Source: JBBQDZ01 sp038237515
GTDB lineage: Bacteria; Actinomycetota; Thermoleophilia; Gaiellales; Gaiellaceae
Length of the DNA: 64,000 nt
Assembly (NCBI GenBank): GCA_038237515.1
Contig: JBBRYP010000006.1
Location: 1 to 64,000 of the forward strand
Direction: 5' to 3'
Below, in pieces: positions 15,264-24,540 of the stretch. The notes beneath the pieces are model-generated. The model worked only from the letters and a program-made list of their open reading frames with translations. It made no database searches and had not been told where the DNA came from. Both the position numbers and the translations under genes were made by a program. Position 1 is the stretch's first letter. Each line of letters opens with the position of its first letter.

Positions 15264-17078
15264 ATGACTGCGGTAGCTGCGGTCTCCCTCCCCGTCGCCG
15301 CCCTCGTCATCTGGGCGCTCCTGCGCTCGCCGCTGGCGCGGCGACTCGTGGCGAGCCCACGGGGCGACCGTTGGCACGAGGAGGAGACGCCGACCTTCGG
15401 CGGGGTCGGGATCTTCGCCGGCCTGCTCGCGGGCGTGGGGGCGGCGCTCGCTGTCGGCGCACTCCACCCAACCTGGGAGCTCGGCGGCATCCTGGGCGGG
15501 TGCAGCGTCCTCTTCCTCGCCGGCCTCGCCGACGACATGTTCGCGCTGCCCCCCTACGCCAAGGTGCTAGCGCAGCTCGCCGCGGCCGCACTCGTCCTCG
15601 CGAGCGGGCTCTCGATCCAGATCGTCGGCAACGACATCCTCGCGACCGCGCTCGGCGCCGCCTGGCTCGTTGCAGTCACGAACGCCTTCAATCTGCTCGA
15701 CAACATGGACGGCCTCGCTGCCAGCCTGGCCGCGATCGCCTGCGGCTGGCTCGCGATCGACGCCGTGACGCAGCATCCGAGCCAAACGGTCTTCGTCCTC
15801 ACGATCAGCGTCGGCCTCGCCTGCGCCGGCTTCCTCCCTTTCAACCTGCGCCTGAACCGTCCGGCCACCGTCTTCATGGGAGACTCCGGGAGCCAGGTGC
15901 TCGGCTTCGCGCTCGGCGCTCTCAGCCTCGCGACGAGCTGGAAGATCGCGCAGTCGACGATCGCGACCCTCCTGCTGCCCCTGCTCGTGCTCGCCGTCCC
16001 GATCCTCGACACGGTGCTCGTCACCGTCGTGCGCTTCCTGGAGGGGCGACCGGTCTACCAGGGCGGGCGCGACCACACCTCGCACCGGCTCGTTTACCGC
16101 GGCCTCACCGAGAAGCGCACGGTCGTCCTGCTGTCCGTCATCGCCGCCGGCCTCGGCGCGACGAGCCTCGCCTACACGCAGCTGGACGACGCGCGGATCA
16201 CCGTCTTCGGCGTCCTTCTCAGCTTCGCCCTCCTCGCGCAGTTCGGCGGCTTTCTCGCCGACGTCGAGCCGCGCACCGCCGCCGACGGCCGGCATCCGGT
16301 CCTGCGCCTCTTCGTGCTCCACCGCCGGCGGCTGATCGAGGCGCTCGTCGACTTCGCGCTGATCGCCGCCGCGTTCGTCGCGGCCTACCTGCTCGTCGTC
16401 AGGGGCAGCGGCAGCGCCTACCAGAAGCACATGTTCAACACGACCCTGCCGGTCGTGCTCGCAGCCCGGTACCTGCTCTTCCTGCCTTTCGGCCTCTACC
16501 GCGGGGTCTGGCGCTTCGCGAGCACGAACGAGGCGTCCCGCGTGATCGCCGCCGTCGCCACCTCCGAGCTCCTCGCGTTCGCCTTCCTCGTGCTCACCAC
16601 CAGGACGTTCGGCGACTTCCCGCTCTCGATCTTCGTCGTCGACGGCCTCATCTGCACCGTCCTCGTCGGAGCCTCGAGGTTCGGCGAGCGGGCGCTCTTC
16701 CGCGTACTCGCACTGCTCAAGGACAGCGCCGGGCGCCGACGGTCGCTGATCGTCGGCGCCGGCCGGGGAGGTAGAAGTCTCCTCCGCGAGCTGCGTGAGA
16801 CGCCCGGCGAGCTCGTTGTCGGCTTCGTCGACGACGACCCGCGCCTTCGCCGCCAACGACTCCAGGGCGTCCGCGTCCTCGGCGGGATGCTCGAGCTGGA
16901 CCGCATCCTGGCGGAGACCGGCCCCGACGGGGTCTTCGTCACCATCCCCGGGGCGCCGCGCGACCGACTCGACGCGGTCGTGCGGGCATGCGCGCGAGCA
17001 GACATCCCCTGCCGCTTCGTGCGTCGCGAGCTCGACCTCGACCCGCAGGTCGTCCTCGGCGCGAGCCGTACCGAGTGA
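15264..17078 (+). CDS. WecA/MraY-like polyprenyl-phosphate sugar-1-phosphate transferase fused to a membrane/Rossmann module
   Basis: The 604-residue protein joins two modules. Residues about 1-340 form a multi-membrane WecA-like transferase with LADDMFALPP (DDxxxLP, about 88), NLLDNMDGLAAS (about 145), VFMGDSGSQVLGF (about 205) and the GGRDHTSHRL loop (about 270). These are the Mg and UDP-sugar sites. Residues about 350-470 add further membrane segments. Residues about 490-604 form a Rossmann domain (SLIVGAGRGGRSLLREL, VVGFVDDDP) like the N-terminal part of WbpM/CapD proteins, but without the catalytic SDR domain. It likely primes glycan synthesis on the lipid carrier. Its stop overlaps the next start as GTGA. 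Confidence 0.88.
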   Translation: MTAVAAVSLPVAALVIWALLRSPLARRLVASPRGDRWHEEETPTFGGVGIFAGLLAGVGAALAVGALHPTWELGGILGGCSVLFLAGLADDMFALPPYAKVLAQLAAAALVLASGLSIQIVGNDILATALGAAWLVAVTNAFNLLDNMDGLAASLAAIACGWLAIDAVTQHPSQTVFVLTISVGLACAGFLPFNLRLNRPATVFMGDSGSQVLGFALGALSLATSWKIAQSTIATLLLPLLVLAVPILDTVLVTVVRFLEGRPVYQGGRDHTSHRLVYRGLTEKRTVVLLSVIAAGLGATSLAYTQLDDARITVFGVLLSFALLAQFGGFLADVEPRTAADGRHPVLRLFVLHRRRLIEALVDFALIAAAFVAAYLLVVRGSGSAYQKHMFNTTLPVVLAARYLLFLPFGLYRGVWRFASTNEASRVIAAVATSELLAFAFLVLTTRTFGDFPLSIFVVDGLICTVLVGASRFGERALFRVLALLKDSAGRRRSLIVGAGRGGRSLLRELRETPGELVVGFVDDDPRLRRQRLQGVRVLGGMLELDRILAETGPDGVFVTIPGAPRDRLDAVVRACARADIPCRFVRRELDLDPQVVLGASRTE

Positions 17079-19255
17079 AGCTCGCCGCCGCGCGCGAGCG
17101 CCGCACCGTCGGCCGGGAACGTTCGCTCGCGGCCCGCCTCTACGGGGTCCTCCCAGTTGCGATCGCCTTCGTGTGGCTCTGCCTGCTGTACGCGTGGGAG
17201 TCGAAGGCGCACAAGACGCCCTGGCTCTTCAGCGACGAGCTGCAGCTCGCCCAGCTTTCGCGGGCGATCAGCGAGACCGGCCACGCCGCGCGCCGGGGTG
17301 CCCCGCACGGGTTCCAGTCGCTCTACTCCTACGTGATCGCCCCCGCCTGGTTCATCGGTGACATGCACCGGGCCTATGCGACGCTCAAGTACATCGGCGT
17401 CGTCACGATGACGGCGTCGCTCTTCCCGGCTTACGCGCTGGCGCGGACGATCGTGGGGCGGCCGGCGGCGCTCTTCGCCGGCGTCGCGACGGCATCGATC
17501 CCGGCGCTGATCTACTCGCCGATGCTGATCCCGGAGCCCCTCGCCTACCCGTACTCCGTGCTGTGCCTCTTCCTGATCGTCAAGGTGCTCGCGACGCGGC
17601 GCAAGGTCTGGATCGCGTCAGCCGTCGTCGCCTCGCTCCTGGCCGGCTTCGTGCGCGGCGAGCTGGCGCTGATGCCGGTCGTGCTCGGCTTCGCCGCAGC
17701 GTTCCTCTTCTGGCACTCGCCGCGGCCCCGTGCCTGGCGCCGGTCCTGGGGCTCCTGGGACTGGGTGGGCTTCGTCGTGCTCGCGATCGGCATCCTGATC
17801 GTGCTGAACACGCTCATCGGCCATCACTCGCGGAGCTTCGACATCGCGACGGGCCACTACAAGCAGCGGATGTACACCTACGGACTATGGGCGGTCGGCG
17901 CGCTCGGGATCGGCGTGGGCGTCCTCCCGCTCGTTGCCGGGCTGGCAGCGCTCCTGCGACCCCGTGACGAGCCGCGCACGCCGGCCATGCGAGCCTTCCT
18001 CGCAACGGCCGCGGCGGCGATCCTCTGCTTCTCGGGCTACACCGCCATCAAGGCCTCATACCTCTCGACGGTCTTCGCGACGCGAGTCGAGGAGCGCAAC
18101 ATCATCTACCTCGCCCCGGTCCTCCTCGTCGGCACCGCGCTGTGGCTGGAGCGCCCTCGGCTGCGCCTGGGCGCGCTCCTCGCGACCTCCCTCTTCGCGC
18201 TGTACCTCGTCTTCCACACTCCCTACCAGCTCGAGACCCGCCTCTCGGCGGACGCGCCGGGCCTCTCCGTCCTCGCCCTCGGGAACCGCGACCTTGGATT
18301 CGACGACTCGGCCACACGGTGGCTGTTGCTCGGGACGCTCGCCGTCGCGGTCGCGCTCCTCGTCGCACCACGGTTCCTTGGTGGCAGGCGCCGACTCGCA
18401 ATGGGCGCGGCCGGCCTCGCCGCCGGCCTCGTCGTCGCCTGGTCGCTCGCCGGGCAGATCGCCGCGGGCAATGCCTCGAACGCCGAGTCGGCGGCCTTCC
18501 TGCGCGGCCAGCCCGCCCACACCGACTGGGTCGACAGGAACACCGGAGGTGCCCCGACCATGTACCTGGGGCAGAAGGTGAACGACCCGAACGGCGTCTG
18601 GTCGCTCGAGTTCTGGAACCGTTCGCTCAGGTACGTCTGGAGCCTCGACGGAACCGCGAAAGGCCCCGGCCCGACGGAGACACCGAACATCGACGGGCTC
18701 GACGGCCACCTGCAGCAGCAACGGGGCGAGCTCAAGTACGTCGTCACCGACTCGAGCATCGACGTCGTAGGCCGCGTCAAGGGAACCGGCACCTACCTCG
18801 AGGCGGGGCAACCCGTCGACTGGAAGCTCTTCCAGGTCGCGTACCCGGTGCGCCTCCGCGACGCCCACGAGGGAATCTACTCGGACGGGTGGATGGGGGC
18901 GGACGGCTCGTACACGCTCTACTCCTCCGCCGGCCGGCGTACCGGAACCGTCTCCGTCACGGTCTCCCGCCGCGGCTGGGGCGGGCCGAACGTCCCCGGC
19001 CAGGTCGAGATCAAGGTCGGACCACTGGGGCTGAGCCCGGACCACCAGCCGACGATCGGGCGCGTCACCGGCCGGCGCCACTGGGTCGTCGGCACGCACG
19101 ACTACCGTCAGTTCGACTTTCCGAACCAGACACCGCCGCTGCGGGTCGAGATCCACATATCCCCGACCTTCGTCCCCGCCAAGCTCGATCCCGGCTCGAG
19201 CGACCTGCGCCCGCTCGGAGCCGTCGTCGGCTTCGGATTCGAGCCCTATTCCTAG
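17075..19255 (+). CDS. Large multi-membrane GT-C-like glycosyltransferase
   Basis: A 726-residue integral membrane protein with about 11-12 hydrophobic segments in residues 20-460. The first extracytoplasmic loop carries LFSDELQLAQLSRAI, an acidic D-E motif as in polyprenol-phosphate-dependent GT-C enzymes. The motif RVEERNIIYLAPVLL near residue 345 also occurs in the gene at 26602. The C-terminal 260 residues are soluble and beta-rich (GDGSYTLYSS-like), probably outside the membrane. The expected reaction is transfer of a sugar from a lipid carrier to the external glycan. GTG 17075-17077 overlaps the upstream stop by 4 bp. Confidence 0.75.
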   Translation: MKLAAARERRTVGRERSLAARLYGVLPVAIAFVWLCLLYAWESKAHKTPWLFSDELQLAQLSRAISETGHAARRGAPHGFQSLYSYVIAPAWFIGDMHRAYATLKYIGVVTMTASLFPAYALARTIVGRPAALFAGVATASIPALIYSPMLIPEPLAYPYSVLCLFLIVKVLATRRKVWIASAVVASLLAGFVRGELALMPVVLGFAAAFLFWHSPRPRAWRRSWGSWDWVGFVVLAIGILIVLNTLIGHHSRSFDIATGHYKQRMYTYGLWAVGALGIGVGVLPLVAGLAALLRPRDEPRTPAMRAFLATAAAAILCFSGYTAIKASYLSTVFATRVEERNIIYLAPVLLVGTALWLERPRLRLGALLATSLFALYLVFHTPYQLETRLSADAPGLSVLALGNRDLGFDDSATRWLLLGTLAVAVALLVAPRFLGGRRRLAMGAAGLAAGLVVAWSLAGQIAAGNASNAESAAFLRGQPAHTDWVDRNTGGAPTMYLGQKVNDPNGVWSLEFWNRSLRYVWSLDGTAKGPGPTETPNIDGLDGHLQQQRGELKYVVTDSSIDVVGRVKGTGTYLEAGQPVDWKLFQVAYPVRLRDAHEGIYSDGWMGADGSYTLYSSAGRRTGTVSVTVSRRGWGGPNVPGQVEIKVGPLGLSPDHQPTIGRVTGRRHWVVGTHDYRQFDFPNQTPPLRVEIHISPTFVPAKLDPGSSDLRPLGAVVGFGFEPYS

Positions 19256-19264
19256 TGCACTAGG
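19251..19264. other. Palindrome spanning two convergent stop codons
   Basis: CCTAGTGCACTAGG is a perfect 14-bp palindrome containing the TAG stops of both the 17075 gene (plus) and the 19260 gene (minus). It may form a short terminator-like hairpin for both transcripts. There is no T-run. Confidence 0.4.
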
Positions 19265-20672
19265 CGCGCAGGTAGACCGTCACCCCGCGCGAGCTGATCC
19301 GCCGTGGGAAGCGTTCGCGGAGCCCCGCGAGGATGGCCGCGTCGTCACGGAACGCGCGTGCGGCGACGACCGCCCGGATGCGGCGGCGGTCGATCACGCC
19401 CAACACCTCCCCCGCCGACAGATAGCCGGCGCGGAAGCGGAGGTAAGCGGTGTCGACGAGCTCGCCGGGCATTCTCCGGTGTGCGAGGAACGCGATGATC
19501 GGACGATCGGTCACGACCAGGTCGCGGCGGCCCGAGTGGAGCTCCAGCTCGCGCACGGCGAACCGAACCTCGGCGGGCTCGGGTCCTTCGTTCCGGCGGA
19601 GGTCGCGGAACTCGCGTGCGTAACCGAAGACGAGGACGGCCGCCACGAGGCCGCCCGCAGCGAGAGCCTCGCGCCTCGGCAACCGCTCCATCGCAGCGCC
19701 GGCGGTGACCGCCCCCGCAGGCGCGACCGCGACCGCCACCAGCAGGTAGTGGTTGGCGTGCAGCGGCCGGTGCCAGACGAGGAAGAGCACGGAGAGGCCG
19801 GCCCACAGCCAGAGCGGCCAGACCGGTTCTCGAAGGCGGCCACGCAGGACGGCCCACGCGGCGAGGCCGAGCGCAGCGACCCAGACCAGCGGGTTCCGCG
19901 TGCGCGGGTCGAGGAAGTCGACGAGCTGGTGGGCGTTCGTCCAGGTCCCGGGCCCCACGCGCCGCGCGGCCCCGTGGTAGGCCACCGCGCCGTGCCAGAT
20001 CCCGTGCAGGCCGTCGAAGCTGAGGAGGAGCAGAGCGAGCGCGAGCGCCGACGCGCCGAGGGCGAACGCGAAGAGCTGGAGCCGCCCGGCTCGTCGCGCC
20101 ACCGCGTAGCCGGCGAGCGGGACGAGCAGCGTGATCGCGCTCACCTTGACGGAGAGAGCGGCAGCGAAGAGGCCACCGGCCACGACGGCAGCGGTCACTC
20201 CCTCGCGCCCACGCTTGGTCGCTCGAACGAAGAGATAGACCGAGAAGAGTCCGACCACGAGCCCGGGCAGATCGGCGGAGATCCGGAAGGAGAACTGCCA
20301 GTAGGGCGTCGCGACAGCAAGCAGGGCTGCAGAGACGAGCCCCGCGGCAGGTCCCGCGAGCGCTCTTCCGAGCAGGTAGGCGGCGACGCAGCCGGCGAGC
20401 GCCGTGACGACGATGCCGGCGCGAACACCGCCGAGGGAGCTGCCGAAGACCCTCGCGAACGCTCCCAGCAGGTAGTAGAAGCCCGGCGGTTGCGGGGTGA
20501 AGACCTCCTTCCCGAGCTCCTGCCCGTGGCGCATCGCGTCCACTGCCGCGAGATACGATCCCTCGTCGTAGTCGGCGGCAGCCGGTGGGCCCTGCGCGAA
20601 GAGAAGCCCTGCGGCAGCGAGGACGAGTGCCATGACCGAGCCCTCGACGAGGAACTCACGACGGACAGTCAT
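19260..20672 (-). CDS. GT39/ArnT-like membrane glycosyltransferase
   Basis: A 470-residue membrane protein with about 10-12 hydrophobic segments. Near residue 34 the first loop reads PPAAADYDEGSYLAAVDAM, the D-Y-D-E acidic motif of PMT/ArnT-type transferases. QPPGFYYLLGAFARVFG follows, matching the PPL/PPG-YY pattern of the PMT_2 family. The C-terminal about 90 residues are soluble. It is predicted to use a polyprenyl-phosphate sugar at the outer membrane face. The ATG has a good SD (GGGAG, 5 nt away). It is convergent with the 17075 gene and divergent from the 20737 gene. Confidence 0.8.
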   Translation of the reverse strand: MTVRREFLVEGSVMALVLAAAGLLFAQGPPAAADYDEGSYLAAVDAMRHGQELGKEVFTPQPPGFYYLLGAFARVFGSSLGGVRAGIVVTALAGCVAAYLLGRALAGPAAGLVSAALLAVATPYWQFSFRISADLPGLVVGLFSVYLFVRATKRGREGVTAAVVAGGLFAAALSVKVSAITLLVPLAGYAVARRAGRLQLFAFALGASALALALLLLSFDGLHGIWHGAVAYHGAARRVGPGTWTNAHQLVDFLDPRTRNPLVWVAALGLAAWAVLRGRLREPVWPLWLWAGLSVLFLVWHRPLHANHYLLVAVAVAPAGAVTAGAAMERLPRREALAAGGLVAAVLVFGYAREFRDLRRNEGPEPAEVRFAVRELELHSGRRDLVVTDRPIIAFLAHRRMPGELVDTAYLRFRAGYLSAGEVLGVIDRRRIRAVVAARAFRDDAAILAGLRERFPRRISSRGVTVYLRA

Positions 20673-20736
20673 CGACGCTCCCGGTCATGCAACCGCTGAG
20701 CCCATAGCGCCGAATTCTGCGGACGGCGCCCCGCCG

Positions 20737-22113
20737 GTGAGAGCCCGATCCACCTGGGCGACCCTCGTCCAGGGCAACCAGCGGCGGTTCCTCGCGAAGC
20801 CGATGGCGGTGGCAGTGGCGGCCTACGCGGTCTTCGCCGCGACCTTCGCCTCCCTCCGCGTCGCAAACGACGGCGTCGTCTACTACGACTTCCTTCGCCG
20901 CTTCTTCGGTGCGGACATCGCACCGGCCGGGTACGCCTATCAGTTCGGCGTCGCCTTCTTCAACGCGCCCTTCTACCTCGCCGCCAGGGTGCTGCAAACG
21001 CTCGGCTGGGGCTCCGTCGCAGGCGCTCCCCTCCCCGAGGCCTCGATCGCGCTCGCGTCGAACGTCGCGCTCGTCCTGACGCTCTGGCTCGGCTGGAGGA
21101 TCCTGCGCGACCTCGAGCTGCCGTCGGGGCCGGCCGTGCTCCTCCTGACCGTCTTCGGCTCCCCGCTCTTCTACTACACCGCCTTCCAGCCCTCCTACAA
21201 GCACGCGGTGGACGCGCTCCTGCTCACGCTCGCTGCGTACCTGCTCCTGCGCACGACCGCCGGCAGCAGGCCGCGACTCGCGCTCGCGCTCGGTGCCACC
21301 CTCGGTGCGCTGCTGACGGTGAGGTACGCGAACGTCGCCCTCCTTCCGGGGATGGTGGCGCCGTTGCTCCTGCGCCGCGACTGGGCGCGCGTGCGACTGG
21401 TCATCCTCGGCACCGCCATCGCGACCGTGCTGCTCCTCGCGCTGCCACTCGCGCGCGGGATCCCGTTCAAGAAGGGGCCGGGGAGCGCAGCGCCCGCGCA
21501 GGTAGAGCTCTCCGGACGGCGAGTGCCGCTCGCCGCGGACGGCATCATCGTCCGGCTCCTCCACTGCCCCCACGAGCGGTACTACACGGTCTCCGACCTC
21601 CAGTGCCTGCGCAACCGCTTCGGTGTGCGTTGGGATCCCGGGGCACCCGCCAAGATGCTCGGGAGCGCGCGCCGCGGACTCTTCCTCTGGACGCCGCTGA
21701 CCGCGCTCGCCATGGCCGGATTCGCCCTGGCATTCGCCGCACAGGCCGAGCGGCGCCGGTTCCTCGGCGGCCTCGCCGCCGCCGCCGTGCTGCTCCTGCT
21801 CGTCCACGCCGTCTGGGGCGACTTCTGGACGGCCGGTTACTCGTTCTCGCAGCGGTTCCTCTCGAGCCTCTTCCCGCTCTACCTGATCGGGGTCGCGGAG
21901 CTCGTGCGGCGGTTCCGACTCGCCGCCCTCGCAGCACTGCTCGCCTGCTCGCTCTTCTCGCTCTACCTCGGCTTCAATCACTTCATCGGCTACCACGGGA
22001 TCTCCGAGCACGACGGTGTCGGGACGGTACTGACGACCGGGGGCGACCGCGGGCCGGGCGAGACGGCGCGCGACGTCGCGAACCTCGCGCTGCGCCGCTG
22101 GGGGCTGCGGTGA
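20737..22113 (+). CDS. Multi-membrane protein, probable GT-C glycosyltransferase
   Basis: A 458-residue protein with about 10 hydrophobic segments. The N-terminal loop contains SLRVANDGVVYYDFLRRFF, where the family often has an acidic residue facing the outside. It also has PLFYYTAFQPSYKHAVDALL and, late, VWGDFWTAGYSFSQRFLSS, a pattern I associate with uncharacterised dolichyl-phosphate-mannose-type transferases of actinobacteria. The open frame extends left to 20632, but those codons overlap the start of the divergent gene. GTG 20737-20739 begins just before the first positively charged segment and is preferred. The substrate is unknown. Confidence 0.7.
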   Translation: MRARSTWATLVQGNQRRFLAKPMAVAVAAYAVFAATFASLRVANDGVVYYDFLRRFFGADIAPAGYAYQFGVAFFNAPFYLAARVLQTLGWGSVAGAPLPEASIALASNVALVLTLWLGWRILRDLELPSGPAVLLLTVFGSPLFYYTAFQPSYKHAVDALLLTLAAYLLLRTTAGSRPRLALALGATLGALLTVRYANVALLPGMVAPLLLRRDWARVRLVILGTAIATVLLLALPLARGIPFKKGPGSAAPAQVELSGRRVPLAADGIIVRLLHCPHERYYTVSDLQCLRNRFGVRWDPGAPAKMLGSARRGLFLWTPLTALAMAGFALAFAAQAERRRFLGGLAAAAVLLLLVHAVWGDFWTAGYSFSQRFLSSLFPLYLIGVAELVRRFRLAALAALLACSLFSLYLGFNHFIGYHGISEHDGVGTVLTTGGDRGPGETARDVANLALRRWGLR

Positions 22114-22139
22114 GCCTGTAGACCGGGTAGGCGAAGCCC

Positions 22140-22763
22140 TCAACGCCTGCTCGCGGCCACGATGTAGGTGAAACGGAAGCGCAGCGCCAGGCGGGCGAGC
22201 GCCGTTCGTTCGGCGGCCTCGAGGGCGGCGGCGGCCGTCCGCGGCAGCGCCCGCGTCTGCGGCACCAGGAAGGGGCGGAGGTCGATCCGGTCGAACCCGG
22301 CCCGCATCAGGTCGGCGCGCACGTCGTCGAGCCGGTACTGGCGCGGGTTGAGGTCGAAGACGAGCTTGCGCTCGGTGAACCCGGCCGCCCGGCGGAAGAA
22401 CGCGCGGCGGTCGTGCGCGTAGTAGATCGCGCGGAAGCAGCCCGTCGCGGCGACGGGGCCGGGCGGCGCGTACCCGTTGAGGTCGGCCGCCTCGATCTCA
22501 GCCCGGCCGCCCAGCCGCTCGCGGGCCGTGTGCACCATCTCCTCGCTCAGGTCGACGCCGCGGTAGCGGACGCCCCGCTCGAGCAGGGGCTCCGCGAGGC
22601 CCCCGTCGCCGCAGGCGAGGTCGAGGACGAGGTCGCCCGGCTCGAGGCGCGGCCCGAGCTCCACGATCAGCCGGGCGCGGTGACGGAGGTAGCGGTCGAC
22701 ATCCGCGTAGGACCGCTCGCTCCAGCGGGCAGCCTGCGGACCGTACTTCCCGCCGCTCGTCAC
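22140..22763 (-). CDS. Class I SAM-dependent methyltransferase
   Basis: A 207-residue enzyme with motif I DLVLDLACGDGGLAEPLL near residue 42, RGVDLSEEMVHTARERL (motif II) near 68, and a compact C-terminal half. It would methylate a sugar or lipid intermediate of the glycan pathway; the substrate is unknown. It is the last gene of an eight-gene minus-strand chain starting at 30960. GTG 22761-22763 overlaps the stop of the GT2 gene as GTGA, which rules out longer starts in the same frame. Confidence 0.8.
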   Translation of the reverse strand: MTSGGKYGPQAARWSERSYADVDRYLRHRARLIVELGPRLEPGDLVLDLACGDGGLAEPLLERGVRYRGVDLSEEMVHTARERLGGRAEIEAADLNGYAPPGPVAATGCFRAIYYAHDRRAFFRRAAGFTERKLVFDLNPRQYRLDDVRADLMRAGFDRIDLRPFLVPQTRALPRTAAAALEAAERTALARLALRFRFTYIVAASRR

Positions 22764-23521
22764 CGGAGCGCACGCAGCCGCTCCGGGTGCTTGCGCACGA
22801 ACCGGGCGATGCCGCGCCAGTGCCACAGGGTCCTCCGCGTGAGGAAGCGGGAGTCCGTCAGAGCGTCCCAGCGGTGCGTGACGACCGCGTCCGGGACGTA
22901 CCAGCGCTCCCACCCCGCCCGCGCGGCGCGGTAGCAGAGGTCGATCTCCTCGCCGTACATCCGGAAGCCGGGGTCGAACCCGCCGATCTCGTCGAGCATC
23001 GCGCGCCGGAGCAGGAGGAAGCCGCCGAGCATCCAGTCCGCACGAACGGGCTTTGCGGGGCGCTCGTCGAGACCGTAGTGGGCGCGCTGACGCGAGAGCG
23101 GCGGAAAGAGCAGGCGCAGCGGCGTGCGGCGGACGAGCGTTCCACCCACGGTCGGGAAGCGGCGGCGGGATGCCTGCCACGACCCGTCCGGGTTGCGCAG
23201 CTGCGGCCCGGCGGCGCCGCAGCGGGGCGTTCCCGCCATGAACGCGCGCAGCGTGGAAACCGCGCCCGCCTCCGGCACGGCGTCCGGGTTCGCCACGAGC
23301 ACGAGCTCGCCGCTCGTCGCGTCGATCCCCTGGTTGACGTTCGCGGCGAAGCTCAGCGGGCGCAGGTTCTCGAGCACCCGCACGCGCTCGGGGACTCGCT
23401 CGACGCTCCCCGGCAGGTTCGCGATCACGATCACCTCGTCGACCTCGGACACCAGCGCCGGCAGGGAGCTGGCGAGCTCCGCGGCATGTCCGTGCGAGAC
23501 GACGATCGCCGAGATCCTCAC
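22760..23521 (-). CDS. GT2 glycosyltransferase, rhamnosyltransferase-like
   Basis: A 253-residue GT-A fold enzyme. It starts MRISAIVVSHGHAAEL, has the nucleotide-sugar motif LVLVANPDAVPEAGAV in place of DxD near residue 75, and WMLGGFLLLRRAMLDEIGGFD followed by MYGEEIDLCYRA near residues 165-200. This is the standard signature of WbbL-like rhamnosyltransferases. It is cytoplasmic and would extend the lipid-linked glycan with a nucleotide sugar. The start is GTG 23519-23521, in 4-bp overlap with the upstream glycosyltransferase gene. Confidence 0.88.
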   Translation of the reverse strand: MRISAIVVSHGHAAELASSLPALVSEVDEVIVIANLPGSVERVPERVRVLENLRPLSFAANVNQGIDATSGELVLVANPDAVPEAGAVSTLRAFMAGTPRCGAAGPQLRNPDGSWQASRRRFPTVGGTLVRRTPLRLLFPPLSRQRAHYGLDERPAKPVRADWMLGGFLLLRRAMLDEIGGFDPGFRMYGEEIDLCYRAARAGWERWYVPDAVVTHRWDALTDSRFLTRRTLWHWRGIARFVRKHPERLRALR

Positions 23522-24540
23522 GGTGCGAGCGCGAGCAGGCGCCGGTACACCTGGGCGGTAAGCCGGGCGGTCACGTCCCAGCTGAAGCGCCGGGCGCGCG
23601 CCACACCGGCGGCGGCGAGTCGCTCCCGGTCGGCGAGCGCGCGGCGGATCGCATCGGGCAACTCCGCGTCCACGGCGTAGAGCGCCGCGTCGCCACCCAC
23701 CTCGCGCAGCGCCGGATCGGGCCCTGCCACCACCGGCGTACCACAGGCCATCGCCTCGAGCACAGGCAGGCCGAAGCCCTCGTAGCGCGACGGGAGGACG
23801 AGGCAGGCGGCGCCACGGTAGAGCCGCGCGAGCTCCGGTTTCGACACGTAGCCGCGGAGGTCGGCTCCGCGCCGTTCGAGCTCACGGGCGAGCGCCTCGT
23901 CCTTCCGCGGGCCGGCGACGACGAGCGGCATTCCGACGGCCGCGGCGGCATCCGCGGCAGCGAGCGGGTGCTTCCGATCCTGGATCGCACCGACGAACAG
24001 CAGGTACGAATCTGCCTCCGCACCCGGGCCAAAGGCGGGATCGACCCCGTGCGGAGTGACGGTGATCCCGTCAGGCGGGATGTCGTAGAGCTCGATCAAA
24101 TCCCGCTTGGTTCGTTCGGAAACGGCCAGAAGGTGCGCCGCCCGTCGCGCCGAGCGGGGGACGGCGGCGCGGAAGACGAGGCGATCGAGCCCCTTCATCA
24201 GCCCGCGCTCGCGCTCGAACGAGAGGTCGTGGACGGTCAGCACGGCGGGGCACGGGCAGCCCGGCGGGATCACGTGCTGGAAGTGGGCGAGAGCAGGCCC
24301 GAGGCGGCGCAGGAGCCGCGGCAGCGACCAGATCATCCGCGCCTCCTGCAGCCTCGCCGGCAGCCGGATCGCCTCGACGCCGGTCGGCACGAGCTCCGGA
24401 TGCCGGCTGACGGCCGCCAGGCGGACGTCCCCGGCGAGGGCGTCTGGAAGCCGGCGCAGCAGGTTCTGAGCGTAGGTCTCGTCGCCCGTACGCTCGCGTC
24501 CGAGAACGTCCGCGTCCACGACGACGAGCGGCGCTCTCAC
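23518..24540 (-). CDS. GT4 glycosyltransferase (tandem paralogue 3 of 3)
   Basis: A 340-residue GT-B enzyme. The N-terminal domain begins VRAPLVVVDADVLG and includes TVHDLSFERERGLM. The C-terminal domain has LLFVGAIQDRKHPLAAADA and SRYEGFGLPVLEAMACGTPV with the retaining E-x7-E pair. It resembles its two upstream neighbours (24537 and 25511) in architecture and in the first-strand motif, so the three probably arose by duplication. GTG 24538-24540 is set by a 4-bp overlap with the previous stop. The sugar specificity cannot be read from sequence. Confidence 0.88.
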   Translation of the reverse strand: MRAPLVVVDADVLGRERTGDETYAQNLLRRLPDALAGDVRLAAVSRHPELVPTGVEAIRLPARLQEARMIWSLPRLLRRLGPALAHFQHVIPPGCPCPAVLTVHDLSFERERGLMKGLDRLVFRAAVPRSARRAAHLLAVSERTKRDLIELYDIPPDGITVTPHGVDPAFGPGAEADSYLLFVGAIQDRKHPLAAADAAAAVGMPLVVAGPRKDEALARELERRGADLRGYVSKPELARLYRGAACLVLPSRYEGFGLPVLEAMACGTPVVAGPDPALREVGGDAALYAVDAELPDAIRRALADRERLAAAGVARARRFSWDVTARLTAQVYRRLLALAP

